Shown here one piece after another: positions 55,216 to 64,000 of a stretch of DNA of 64,000 nt. The notes beneath the pieces were generated by a model. That model saw only the letters and a list, made by a program, of their open reading frames with translations. It made no database searches and was not told the origin of the DNA. The translations under genes were made by a program, and so were the position numbers. Source of the stretch: Ypsolopha sequella (lineage: Eukaryota > Arthropoda > Insecta > Lepidoptera > Ypsolophidae); the NCBI GenBank assembly GCA_934047225.1, contig CAKOHE010000103.1, positions 682,001-746,000 of the forward strand, written 5' to 3'. Position 1 is the stretch's first letter, and the number at the start of each line of letters is the position of its first letter.

Positions 55216-58200
55216 ATGCCCCGGAAACCTGCAGTACCAACTGAAAAACTTGTCGAGGTTATCCTTGACCATAAGGTTTTAAACTGTGATGGTAAAGTAG
55301 AACCGCCAAAATCAGAAGTGTGGCGTACAATTTGTGATATTTTAAATAATCCGAGTATAAAACCTAATTATTTATATCAATTTACTAAAGAAAATAGGCA
55401 TGGTTGTTTGGATAAATTGAAAAATAAATTGGGTATAATTGAAGATAGTCATGAAAGTACTTTATACGATGATTCATTATCAGTACAGGGTGAAACAGAA
55501 AATTTTAAAAATACTAATGATAAAGTCATGCCAAAAAAAAATTTTCATGTTATTTTCACGCCTGAGGAGTGGCAGGCAATTGAACCTATCAAAAAGCACT
55601 ATATTAGAACAGATAGACAGGATGCAGTGAGAGAACGGTTAATTTTACCGCCAAATTCATGGACCGTAACTATGATACAGAAGTTTTGGGATAGCCATGA
55701 AATCCCTTGTGCATACCAATTTACTAGTCAAGTGGCTGAATTAGTATTTTTAAAAATAAATGGCAAATGTTCAGAGTGTGGTGCAGAAGGAAGTGGGATG
55801 ATTCTTAACAAACCAATTGATGGAGAAAGTGTCTACCTTGTATGGCGAGCTAACGATACCAGAAATGTTGCTCATACGAAAAATGTTAGGTTGCAGGGGC
55901 AAGAAAGAAAAATAATTGGAAGAGAATTGCTGCATGTTAGTGCGAGTGCTTACAGAAGAAATAAAGCAACAGATCAAGTTACGCAAATAGAGCAGAAGCC
56001 ACCAAATTTTTATTCTGTGGACGTCCTCAAACGGGTTAAAAGAGAAACAAAATTAAGAGAACTTAATATTAATCCAAAGGAAACAAATCCCATAAATAAC
56101 CTGAAAGATTTAAAACATAATGTGTGGGCAGGTTCGATACATGACATTGGCATTGACAAATTTTTTGTTCATTATTACACCCCCACCCAGCTTTTTGTAT
56201 ATAAGAGCCACTGCCAAAAAAAATTTGTGAGCATTTGTATAGATGCCACGGGATCGGTAGTTCAAAAGATCAAACATAAGAACATTACGAGCGGCCATAT
56301 TTTCTTGTATATGGTTGTTATGGTATCGGACGGAACAAGTATACCAGTGCTGCAGATGCTGTCTGAAAAGCATGACAGCAATTCTATCCAATACTGGCTG
56401 TTAGAGTGGCGCCGCGCTGGAGCTCCAGCTCCAAAAGAAATTATTATAGATGGATCTCCAGCTCTAAAAGCAGCAGTTGCTAGATCATTCTGCGGAGTAA
56501 TCAGCCTAATAGAATACGTTGAGAAATGCTTCAGGTATTTGCAAGGCCAAGAAGACCAGCTCCCAGACTGTTATTTAAGGATTGATGTCGCACACTTCAT
56601 TAAAGCTGCTTGTGGATGGAGTTGCTGGTATGATAAACATAAGAAAAATATGAAATATTTTTACGTGCGCTGCCTTAGCTTGCTTATCAAAACAGAGAAT
56701 TTCCATGATTTTGAGGTCATTCTTAAACATATATACATAGTTGCCCTTTCACCCTGTGAGCAAGATGAAAATGGACTGCCTCTTCGAATGGAAGAGAGCC
56801 TCAAAGAATTAATTAAACGAATCGCTGGTATCAAGCTTATTGTTGATGATGAAGTCGTCCCAAAAACTCCCGAACCATTACTTGACGATGAAGTACCTGG
56901 TTCTACTAATGCTTTAAAAGCTTGGGCAGGGCGGCTCATGTCCAACGTTGACATCCAACACGTAGACGATGGACGGCCAAACCCATACTACCAACCGGAC
57001 GTGGCTAAACAATTTTGCAGAGTTACTGCAGAGTTTCCGCTTTGGTCCGCAGTAATGAAGGAAGCCTTTAATTCTCCCAACATTACTGCATCTTCAGCTG
57101 CGGTCGAAGGCACTTTTTCAGACTTAAAGCAGAACATTCTTAAAACTGAAACTCGCCCTCTACAGGTCAACAAGTTTGTTGCCATCCATCTTAAAGCTGT
57201 TGAGGGTGCATGTCTTATTTCCGAGTTCCCTAAGAAAACAGGGTCACCACAGGTTACAGAAATAGGTGAAGAAACATCTGAAAAAAAATCCGCGGAGCCT
57301 GTACAGTTACCAGTAACATCGACATATGTTGACATGCATGAAGAATTGAACTACACTTCATTGCCAGCACATAGAAAATCAGACTTTGCTGAGGAGAGCC
57401 CAGTCTATGATAAGTCTGTTACAGAAATAGGTGAAGAAACATCTGAAAAAAATTCCGCAGTGCCAGTACAGTTACCAGCAACATCGAGTTATAATGACAT
57501 GCATGAAGAATTGAACTACACTTCATTGCCAGCATATACAAAATCAGACTTTGCTGAAGAGAGCCCAGTCTATGATAAGTCTGAATCAATGGACCTCAGT
57601 GAAGAATATGATGATCTTACCTGTAAAGTTATCGGTAACAAATATGACTTTACAGATAATAGTAAAGTCTTTGATAGTAATAACCTCGAAGATATGAAAG
57701 AGTTATCTGATGATATGAAAAGATGGGAAAATCTTTGGGAAGAAAATAAAGATGTTCTGGAAGTAACTAAAGAACATATTGATCTGGGAGAAGATTCAAA
57801 TTGTACTCAATCGTCGTGGGATCTTGTAAAACAATCTAAGCCGATAAAGACTACTTACGTCTCTGAAGAATCAAATGACCTGACAATGGATATTATTGGT
57901 GTTGCAGATAATCAACAGTACGTTTGTCCGAAAACGGTCAACTTCACTGAAGAATTAAATTATATTGAATCTTGGAGGGGTCTTGGAAAAAGAGCAAAGC
58001 CAACAGTTCGAGGTAATAAATCGAAAAAAATTAGGCTGTCAAAGTACTTGAGCGATTGCCCTGAAATTGGGATATGTCTCAATGCTGAAAAAAATATGCA
58101 TTATAAAAACAAAGTGTTAATGAATGGCAATTTAACGTATAAAGGCATTAAGTGCGGCCGCAATATTGTGGTTAGTCTTAGAAACACTTGTTCCCTCGAT

Positions 58201-58932
58201 TCCTTGGTACAAATTATGTGCAATGGATACATCCATTTCCCTCGCTACAAAACGGAAATGGATTCAATGAACATTGATATCGTGAAATTAACAAAAAGGC
58301 TTGCTATCGACGGTGCTGATAATAAAACTTATGCTCTTAGGGCACAGGTCGTTACGTCGTCGTCTCTAAAGCCGAAGGCGAACGTTAAAATGCCCGAAAA
58401 AAAAAACAAAGGATTATTATACGACCTCTTTATGACCGCCGAAGAGATGATACGAGTCATGTTACCTTCGGCTCATTTTTGTTCTCTTACAACATCTTGC
58501 CATGTTCATAGACTCACGACTCGCAAAACCCTTTTGGATGTCAATACGGAATCCATAAAAAGTTCCAATGGAAAATTCAAGGTACTTGCAGAAAGCATTA
58601 TAACAACAGAACCGACTTGCAAAACTTGCCCAATTAATTTGGAATTTGGTGTTTATATGTTTTTGGACCTTGGTTACTTTGGAAGTTTGATAGAAAATAA
58701 ACATTTCGAAGATGTTCATCTCACGGATTTACCAGAATCAATAACGGTAGAAGGCAAGAAATTTTGTCTATGTGGCATGATAGCACACGAACCAGATCAC
58801 TTCGTTGCTTATTGTAGAAACCCAACAACAGGGATCTGGGTGAAGTTCGACGATCTTTATAAAAAGCCAAAACATGTTACAATAATGGAAAGTATATCAC
58901 CATCGATCGCCATGTTTTGTGAAGTGACGTAA
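55216..58932 (+). CDS. MULE-like transposase fused to a USP-like cysteine protease domain, 1238 aa
   Basis: The frame is open from 55171, but I choose ATG 55216 (MPRKPAVPTEKLVE): the bases just before it (ttccttttcaga) look like a splice acceptor, and the extra upstream codons are hydrophobic and non-conserved in style. Visible modules: residues 1-75, a helical N-terminal domain (H-K-V-L-N-C-D-G, P-K-S-E-V-W, LYQFTKENRHG) like those before DDE domains in arthropod transposase-like proteins; about 110-200, FTPEEWQAI ... K-F-W and a C-S-E-C knuckle; about 335-640, an RNase-H-like core with D343 (CIDATGS), D412 (IIIDGSPAL), a D-V-A-H (D457, H460) and E631 (SSAAVEGTFSDLK); about 680-789, two 55-residue tandem repeats; about 800-960, an acidic linker; about 980-1238, a USP-like fold with C992 (NTCSLDSLVQ), H1195 (PDHFVAYCR) and D1212 (WVKFDDL). 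No frameshift or stop. Transposon gene or captured host gene is undecided. Confidence 0.82.
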   Translation: MPRKPAVPTEKLVEVILDHKVLNCDGKVEPPKSEVWRTICDILNNPSIKPNYLYQFTKENRHGCLDKLKNKLGIIEDSHESTLYDDSLSVQGETENFKNTNDKVMPKKNFHVIFTPEEWQAIEPIKKHYIRTDRQDAVRERLILPPNSWTVTMIQKFWDSHEIPCAYQFTSQVAELVFLKINGKCSECGAEGSGMILNKPIDGESVYLVWRANDTRNVAHTKNVRLQGQERKIIGRELLHVSASAYRRNKATDQVTQIEQKPPNFYSVDVLKRVKRETKLRELNINPKETNPINNLKDLKHNVWAGSIHDIGIDKFFVHYYTPTQLFVYKSHCQKKFVSICIDATGSVVQKIKHKNITSGHIFLYMVVMVSDGTSIPVLQMLSEKHDSNSIQYWLLEWRRAGAPAPKEIIIDGSPALKAAVARSFCGVISLIEYVEKCFRYLQGQEDQLPDCYLRIDVAHFIKAACGWSCWYDKHKKNMKYFYVRCLSLLIKTENFHDFEVILKHIYIVALSPCEQDENGLPLRMEESLKELIKRIAGIKLIVDDEVVPKTPEPLLDDEVPGSTNALKAWAGRLMSNVDIQHVDDGRPNPYYQPDVAKQFCRVTAEFPLWSAVMKEAFNSPNITASSAAVEGTFSDLKQNILKTETRPLQVNKFVAIHLKAVEGACLISEFPKKTGSPQVTEIGEETSEKKSAEPVQLPVTSTYVDMHEELNYTSLPAHRKSDFAEESPVYDKSVTEIGEETSEKNSAVPVQLPATSSYNDMHEELNYTSLPAYTKSDFAEESPVYDKSESMDLSEEYDDLTCKVIGNKYDFTDNSKVFDSNNLEDMKELSDDMKRWENLWEENKDVLEVTKEHIDLGEDSNCTQSSWDLVKQSKPIKTTYVSEESNDLTMDIIGVADNQQYVCPKTVNFTEELNYIESWRGLGKRAKPTVRGNKSKKIRLSKYLSDCPEIGICLNAEKNMHYKNKVLMNGNLTYKGIKCGRNIVVSLRNTCSLDSLVQIMCNGYIHFPRYKTEMDSMNIDIVKLTKRLAIDGADNKTYALRAQVVTSSSLKPKANVKMPEKKNKGLLYDLFMTAEEMIRVMLPSAHFCSLTTSCHVHRLTTRKTLLDVNTESIKSSNGKFKVLAESIITTEPTCKTCPINLEFGVYMFLDLGYFGSLIENKHFEDVHLTDLPESITVEGKKFCLCGMIAHEPDHFVAYCRNPTTGIWVKFDDLYKKPKHVTIMESISPSIAMFCEVT
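57253..57582 (+). repeat. 165-bp in-frame tandem duplication inside the transposase-USP gene
   Basis: Two copies start at 57253 and 57418, exactly 165 bases (55 codons) apart. Both encode VTEIGEETSEK followed by a PVQLP and an MHEELNYTSLPA block and end in DFAEESPVYDKS. Differences are few and mostly conservative (for example KKSAEPVQLPVTSTY versus KNSAVPVQLPATSSY). The acidic, Ser/Glu-rich linker is repeated between the transposase core and the protease domain. Confidence 0.92.
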
Positions 58933-59811
58933 TTTGACTTTTACAAATATCGGATTACTTAAACCGGTACATTTATAACACCAAGAAAAATCTGTGTAGA
59001 AAATCAAACGCAGTCAACGGATAAAAACAACTTTAGTTATTGAAATCTTAGTGCATTTCAGATTGATAAATACAAATTAATCGTGTTGAAATATCTATAT
59101 AGATTTTGGTAACGTATTAATATTTTACAGAACGTTACAGAAATGTTATATGCATAAAAGTCACAGGTGTGGGAACACACACCGGTCAACACGAATTTTG
59201 AGTGGGCTCTAGATGTAAAATTTTGATTTCTTATTCTTACACCTAAAGAAAAATATTAAAAATTAGGGACGAAAACAGACGCAACCACCTTGACATAACA
59301 AAACCCAAAAGCAAACTTTATAAGAAAAAGTTGTATAAAGTAATTGGTAATAAAATTAATTAAAGCTTAATAAATAGTTACATAGATTTTTGTTATTATT
59401 CGATGTAGAGAATCAAAATTTATTCATTTAAATACCCTTGGGAGCAGGTAAACAGGGCCAGCCCATTTTTTCACGATTTCTCGACATTATTTCTGATGGT
59501 TCATACTCATACGGATACCTCTCTCAAAGTTACATAATCTTAAACAGTATTTAACAACCAATGAAGCCGAGTTTCAATCACTTTGTTTGCAAATTAGAGT
59601 TAATGAAGGTATACAAAACTACGCAGAAAAGGGGGTGGCTCGATTTATTTGCTTTCTAGTAAAATAAAAACTCAAATTGTTGACCTAAAATAGAATGCAT
59701 GCAATTATTATAATATTAATATAAGTCTAAAATACATACTTAAATAATAATTACGAATTAAACACTGATTTTATTAATAATTAAGATTGATTTTTTAACA
59801 TTTATGACAGG
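58933..59811. other. 3' flank of the transposase-USP gene, no gene recognised
   Basis: AT-rich. A small inverted word pair, acaggtgtgg and the acacaccggt near 59165-59185, is too short to be a transposon end. No aataaa is placed convincingly, although several A-rich hexamers exist (for example near 59370). Confidence 0.35.
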
Positions 59812-59990
59812 TGGTGACTCTGCATTTCCACTTCGGCCTTGGTTCAACTCATGACACCAATTACTGATTTACTTGAAGATAGCCCAGAAGCCAAGTTCAC
59901 CAGAAGTCCAGGGACAAACAACGGTTGTTACAAAAAACACTTTGAAGGCTCAAAAATCTGAGAGACAGGCCATAGAAATGCGCTAAAATT
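59812..59990 (+). pseudogene. PIF/Harbinger transposase C-terminal exon fragment
   Basis: After an acceptor-like ttatgacag, the frame reads GGDSAFPLRPW, then, after a one-base shift, LMTPITDLLEDSPEAKFTRS. Both pieces match the D-S-x-Y/F-P-L-x-P-W-L-M-T-P block of the DDE_Tnp_4 domain in Harbinger transposases and HARBI1 proteins. The next catalytic region is not preserved, so this is an isolated, frameshifted exon. Confidence 0.65.
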
Positions 59991-60639
59991 ATTACAGCAT
60001 GAAGTAATCCAAGGTAAAATTATTTACTTAAGATGTTGAATATTTATTAATATCTTTTATGCCCACTAGGGAATGCAATCCCGATAAACCGGGATCCCGC
60101 ACGCATTTTGCGATATTAGTATCGCACGTAAATCATGCGGGATCAACAAATTTTGCCGCGCAAACTGATTCATTTAACATAAACAGGGGGTCGTGCGTGT
60201 AAAAGTTCCGGTCGTTCTGAATTTTTTATATGTTGTAAGTATCTAAACCAGTATTAAAAAAACAGATTTGCAATTATCAAAGTGCTGCGCGAGCGGCGGT
60301 GTACCCAACAAACCATGAAATTTTCGGACTTTTTTCAGTTTTTGCTCAAGGCTGGGTCTGCCCGGTATACTCACTATACATACTTTTAAAGTATACTAGA
60401 TTTGCTGCAATTTGAGACCAAGGCAAGCTCTATACAGCCATTGGTTTTCAAGAAACAGTTCTTCGAAAATAGATCATTTTTTCCATAAAGTGAAATTTAA
60501 CTCTAGTTTGTGACGCCTTTCAGAAGGAGGGAGCAGAAGTGGCTGTTGCCGAAAAAGATGCGGATCGAGAGATCGTCATGACGTCATTCAAAAATAGCAG
60601 TAGCCGATCGGTTCGTCTTAGTGGGAGAAAACGTCGACT

Positions 60640-61720
60640 TGCTTGTTCTTCTCGAGCTGGTTGCTGTCACTACTCTACGGCCTTCGAAAACTGCCAGGAC
60701 TACCATCGATCTCTTTGAGCGGTACTATTCACCCACACGAAAATGGTATGTCTATTGATAAGTCTTGTGTTGAATCGTTGTTACAGTTAAAAGCTCCTAC
60801 AAATAGAGAAGAATTGATGCTCATTATTGGATCATTAACTATGTAAGACGATACGTCTGAATTAATGGCTTATCTGTGTAAGCTTCTACGGAAGGAAGTA
60901 GATTATGCTGGTTACCGGTACACGAGGAAGTATTCATTAAACTAAAATATTCATTAAACATAATAAATAATTCATTAAACTACAATCTCAATTTTTACTA
61001 TGTACCAGGTAAATATGTGCACTTTGCTGACATGGTGTCAAGAAATAGTTTAAAGATAATCGAGCATGATGATGAAGAGATGTTTTAAATGGTGCACTCA
61101 GTGTCAAAATACTTACCCATGTATGTAGAGAGAAAATCCATATTCAGAACTGAAACATGTAATGATCCCATGCTAAGTAAAGTGATAGATTATTATCTCC
61201 ATGGATGGCCATTAAAACTGAGTAAAGACTTTGAAGAATTTAATACATTTAAAAGCAGTACATTTACTTTCAGGAAGGGCTTCTATTTGTTGGAGACAGA
61301 ATTATTGTTATTGTTACAACTGTTTTTTTGGCCAACCATGAAAAATGATATTGTAGATTATGTAAAGAAATGTAGAGCTTCTGAAAAGTATAGTTCGAAC
61401 AATTGTAAAGAGCCTTTGTTGCCACACACTATCTCTAAAGAGAGGTATAATAAAGTAGGATGGGATATTTTAGAATATAATACACCTTTGTCAGGATTTA
61501 ATGTGTCTCCGTCGCAAATAGTCGTTGATTAAGAAAGGATTTACCTTGAACTTCAAGGGTTTTTAAACCAAAAAATGTATCATGCAGAACTGTGTCGTAA
61601 ACAAAATGTAATTAAGAAAAGCCATGATAAGAGAGCTAGGAAAAATACTGTATATTATAAAGTGGATGATGAGAAATCTCTTTTTAGAGATTAAAATGTG
61701 TAGGAAAAAGCCAAAGTTGT
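60640..61720 (+). pseudogene. Ty3/gypsy pol remnant (RT end, integrase)
   Basis: 60640-60880 keeps the end of the reverse transcriptase (I-H-P-H-E-N-G-M-S-I-D, LKAPTNREELMLIIGSLTM followed by an in-frame stop). RNase H is almost wholly deleted: only an A-P-G-K-Y/H-F-A-D-M-V-S-R-like trace near 61005-61060 remains. 61089-61532 covers the integrase N-terminus (DPMLSKVIDYYLHGWP, FFWPTMKNDIVDYVKKCRAS, CKEPLLPHTI). In the zinc-binding motif the second cysteine of C-x-x-C is a serine. Many further stops follow. It is a decayed, non-coding copy. Confidence 0.75.
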
Positions 61721-61854
61721 ATCCAAATGTCCTGAACCTAGGTCATATATGATTGTCAGAGAAGGAGAGAAGAGCATATCAGATTAATAGGTCATAGTTG
61801 TAAGGATGATTTAGATTTCGAACGTATTTCAAATTTTGTTGACAATACTCAGCC

Positions 61855-62089
61855 CAGTGGCGTGCATAGAACTTTTTTCCGCAAAAGCAATCAGAAGGTC
61901 AAGTACGACAATAAAAAAAATATGAATTTTTTTTAATAACACTTTGAAAAAAAAAAGTTTGTATGACGCCAGGGTAGGCACTGCCTTTCCTAGAGTGAAC
62001 ATTTTCATACAAATTTTTTCATCTTTTTTTTATTGTCGTACTTGACCTTCTGATTGCTTTTCCGGAAAAAAGTTCTGTGCACGCCACTG
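61855..62089. mobile_element. hAT-type MITE nested in the gypsy element, perfect 8-bp duplication
   Basis: Ends CAGTGGCGTGCATAGAAC and GTTCTGTGCACGCCACTG (16 of 18 pair). Identical octamers ACTCAGCC at 61847-61854 and 62090-62097. The inner arms ttccgcaaaagcaatcagaa / ttctgattgcttttccggaa make the whole 235 bases one hairpin. Confidence 0.92.
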
Positions 62090-62097
62090 ACTCAGCC

Positions 62098-62400
62098 CCA
62101 ACCTGTAATCGCAGACCATGTATCTATTAGTCTCATAACTCAAACCATATCAATACCGAGCCCTTTGCTAATGGCTCAGGCTCCTCACCAATGTCTACTC
62201 GTAGTGGTAGGGTAATCAAACCTAGACATGTCTTGAACTTGTAAGGGAGGTGTTTCAGAATGTAAGTTTAATGTTTATGGTCCTGGTCTACATAGTCTAT
62301 GTTCAAAACCAGTAAATGTCATTCTGCTTTATCGTTTATAATAAACAGTTCAACTGAGAAAAACTTGTGATTGTTTTTCTTATTTTTGAGAAAAAGTTGC
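62098..62400 (+). mobile_element. Gypsy-type 3' end with polypurine tract and LTR start
   Basis: The last coding-like words (RSGRVIKPRHVLNL, stop at about 62242) are followed by a short polypurine tract aagggagg and then TGTTTCAGAATG at 62251, the expected beginning of a 3' LTR. Its end, and a matching 5' LTR upstream of 60640, were not found, so the assignment is provisional. Confidence 0.5.
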
Positions 62401-62564
62401 AAGGGATGTAGGTACAAGATTGTACTTTGACATTTTATTGTAACTGTCAGTTTGTCGCAGACTACGCATATCTTTGATTTCAAAAATCATTTCTTCAAAT
62501 TCGTGCTAAATAAATAACGAAAGCAAGAAATAAATAAGACATTTATTTTGATGCTACATCTTAA

Positions 62565-63045
62565 GGGGCTTCACAATCAAAACTGCTTTTACAGCGTTTT
62601 TAAATTGGTTTAAACTTTCTATATGAATATTACAAAACTTTGAAAAAAATATATCACACATATTGACCCACGTCCCGTAATTGTGATGTTTTAAAATCTT
62701 AAAAGCATTAACCTACAACGAGAAAATATCTTTAATAACCTTTCAAATGCTTTAAAAAACTGATAAATAGTTTAAACTTTTTAAATTCAAAAGAGACAAG
62801 GTTAAAACTTATACACACACACGAGCAATACAAAAATCTAACACAATGATGTTTAAAACTTTTAAATATCAAATTTAACACATGTGAAAAGCATTATTTT
62901 CTCTATTTTGCGCTACCCGGCGACACAGCGATCGTCGTAACAGCCACTTTGCAATGCACTCTGATATGAACGTTATTTCTATTTCGTTATTGTCGATATT
63001 TGTACAGACCTATTTCGAGCTGCTAATTTAACTTACTGAAGCCCC
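62565..63045. mobile_element. TTAA-target MITE, second copy type
   Basis: TTAA at 62561-62564 and 63046-63049; ends GGGGCTTCA and TGAAGCCCC. 481 bases, non-coding. Its ends resemble those of 7399-7815 (GGGGCTGCA) but the interiors differ. Confidence 0.7.
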
Positions 63046-63202
63046 TTAAACAAATACAATTATTAACAAGTATGATCTAGTAGGAACTAGTATGATCAGT
63101 CTACTTATACTATTACTTTAACTACAAAATAAAATATTTTTCAATGCAGTCGCTCGTAAAGTTTTAATTTTTGTGTAACAAAATTATGCAGAAACCGACT
63201 CT

Positions 63203-63259
63203 TTATTTCACGCGTGAAATAAAACAGTACTAAAATCCTTTATTTCACGCGTGAAATAA
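63203..63259. repeat. Two copies of a perfect 20-bp palindrome
   Basis: TTATTTCACGCGTGAAATAA at 63203-63222 and again at 63240-63259, each self-complementary over all 20 bases. It lies directly before the dispersed repeat at 63262. Confidence 0.9.
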
Positions 63260-63261
63260 TA

Positions 63262-63400
63262 GTACATTACGATACGAGAGCGACGAAACGTTTTCTGACG
63301 AGTGCTGCAATCACACGAGTCGAGAAAAAGTTTCTCGCACGAGTTTCGTATAATTTTTTATAGTACAAGTGCGGAAAATGCCGACTTTACGCACGTGCAT
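63262..63400. repeat. Dispersed repeat (cattacgatacgagagcga family), copy 2
   Basis: Nearly identical to 27820-27990 through caatcacacgagtcgagaaa and aagtgcggaaaatgccgac, lacking a 30-base block present in copy 1. Confidence 0.7.
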
Positions 63401-63589
63401 GGTGCAAGTCATAAAATTTAAAAAATTACAAAGATGCAAGGAGGTTTTGCTGTCCAAAAAAAAAACAATTATTTATAAGTGTGCGCGCTCTAGCAATAAT
63501 TGAATGATTATAAAAAACCTTACTTTCCGCACGTGTATCTTAAATAACTATTTTTATAGACTAAAGAAATGAAAGTAAAGTATATGAAT

Positions 63590-64000
63590 TGTATTTCCTT
63601 TCGTACTTTTAAAATAAATATTCAAACATTCTACATTTTTCCTGTACAGAAAAATTACGCAAAAAGAATTTGAATGTTTGTGTATTTCCTTTTAAATAAC
63701 GAAAGGAAAAAAATATGAATAAGGTACTACTTTGACTTCTTTACAAAAAAATAAAATATTTCAATTTGGAACGAAAAAAAAATTCTTTACGAAAAAATAA
63801 AATATTTCAATTTGGAACAAAAAAAAATATTTATTTTCTGTTTGCAACGTTAAATTAAGATTTTTGTGAATTTATTGATCTTTTCGATTTATTTTTTTCT
63901 CGATGATTGTGATACTTGTGTCAAATCTGAAAAAATATAATGTAGTTCAACTTCTTAACTACTTACACAAATTTTATTTGTTAAAAATATTTTGTTTTGA
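63590..64000. repeat. Hairpin and a short direct repeat at the window end; no gene
   Basis: About 63598-63706 folds back (tttcgtacttttaaaataaa and attcaaacattc against their inverses tgaatgtttgtg and ttaaataacgaaagga). About 63741-63778 (tctttacaaaaaaataaaat and following) is repeated at 63784-63825. The rest is AT-rich with no gene recognised. Confidence 0.6.

Overview
The window looks like intronic and intergenic DNA from a moth or butterfly (order-level inference, moderate confidence). It is AT-rich, has GT-AG spliced exons, and is crowded with short inverted-repeat elements. It also carries dispersed motifs I associate with lepidopteran genomes: the gggttccgtac / cggaaccctaa modules near 540-580, 2205 and 30040-30090, the agtccgact modules near 2370 and 17800, and a tRNA-headed SINE present in at least four pieces. 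No bacterial operons, rRNA genes or CRISPR arrays are visible.

The main host gene is on the + strand. Nine short exons from about 6420 to 34769 (6420-6538, 7036-7143, 8285-8492, 9704-9837, 12103-12205, 19428-19504, 31259-31388, 32482-32565, 34690-34769) join in a consistent reading phase. They encode a low-complexity, Ser/Thr/Val/Pro/Lys-rich protein whose segments resemble the N-terminal half of LIN54 / Mip120, the DNA-binding subunit of the MuvB/DREAM complex. The diagnostic cysteine-rich CXC repeats are not in the window, so the last visible intron either runs past 64000 or I missed an exon.

The introns hold layers of mobile DNA. From 584 to 30850 they include TA-, TTAA- and 8-bp-target-site MITEs, a 64-bp x 11 tandem array (3609-4316), a Tc1-like DDE transposase split by a large intron and broken by two younger MITEs (20924-26218), a palindromic SINE pair, and a P-element-like non-autonomous transposon carrying a THAP-domain first exon (28383-28922). 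From 34770 to 64000 there are a deleted Bel-Pao LTR element (about 37270-39742), a LINE remnant fused to a 432-bp higher-order tandem array (about 42270-45480), a 5'-truncated LINE with a complete reverse transcriptase (48103-about 50400), several hAT-type MITEs with recognisable 8-bp target duplications, a Harbinger fragment, and a decayed Ty3/gypsy element interrupted by another hAT MITE.

The most notable locus is the uninterrupted + strand ORF at 55216-58932 (1238 aa from the preferred start). It combines an RNase-H-fold/MULE-like transposase core (D343, D412, E631) with a C-terminal domain that has the Cys, His and Asp boxes of a ubiquitin-specific protease (C992, H1195, D1212). I could not find its terminal repeats, so I cannot say whether it is an active transposon gene or a host-captured one.
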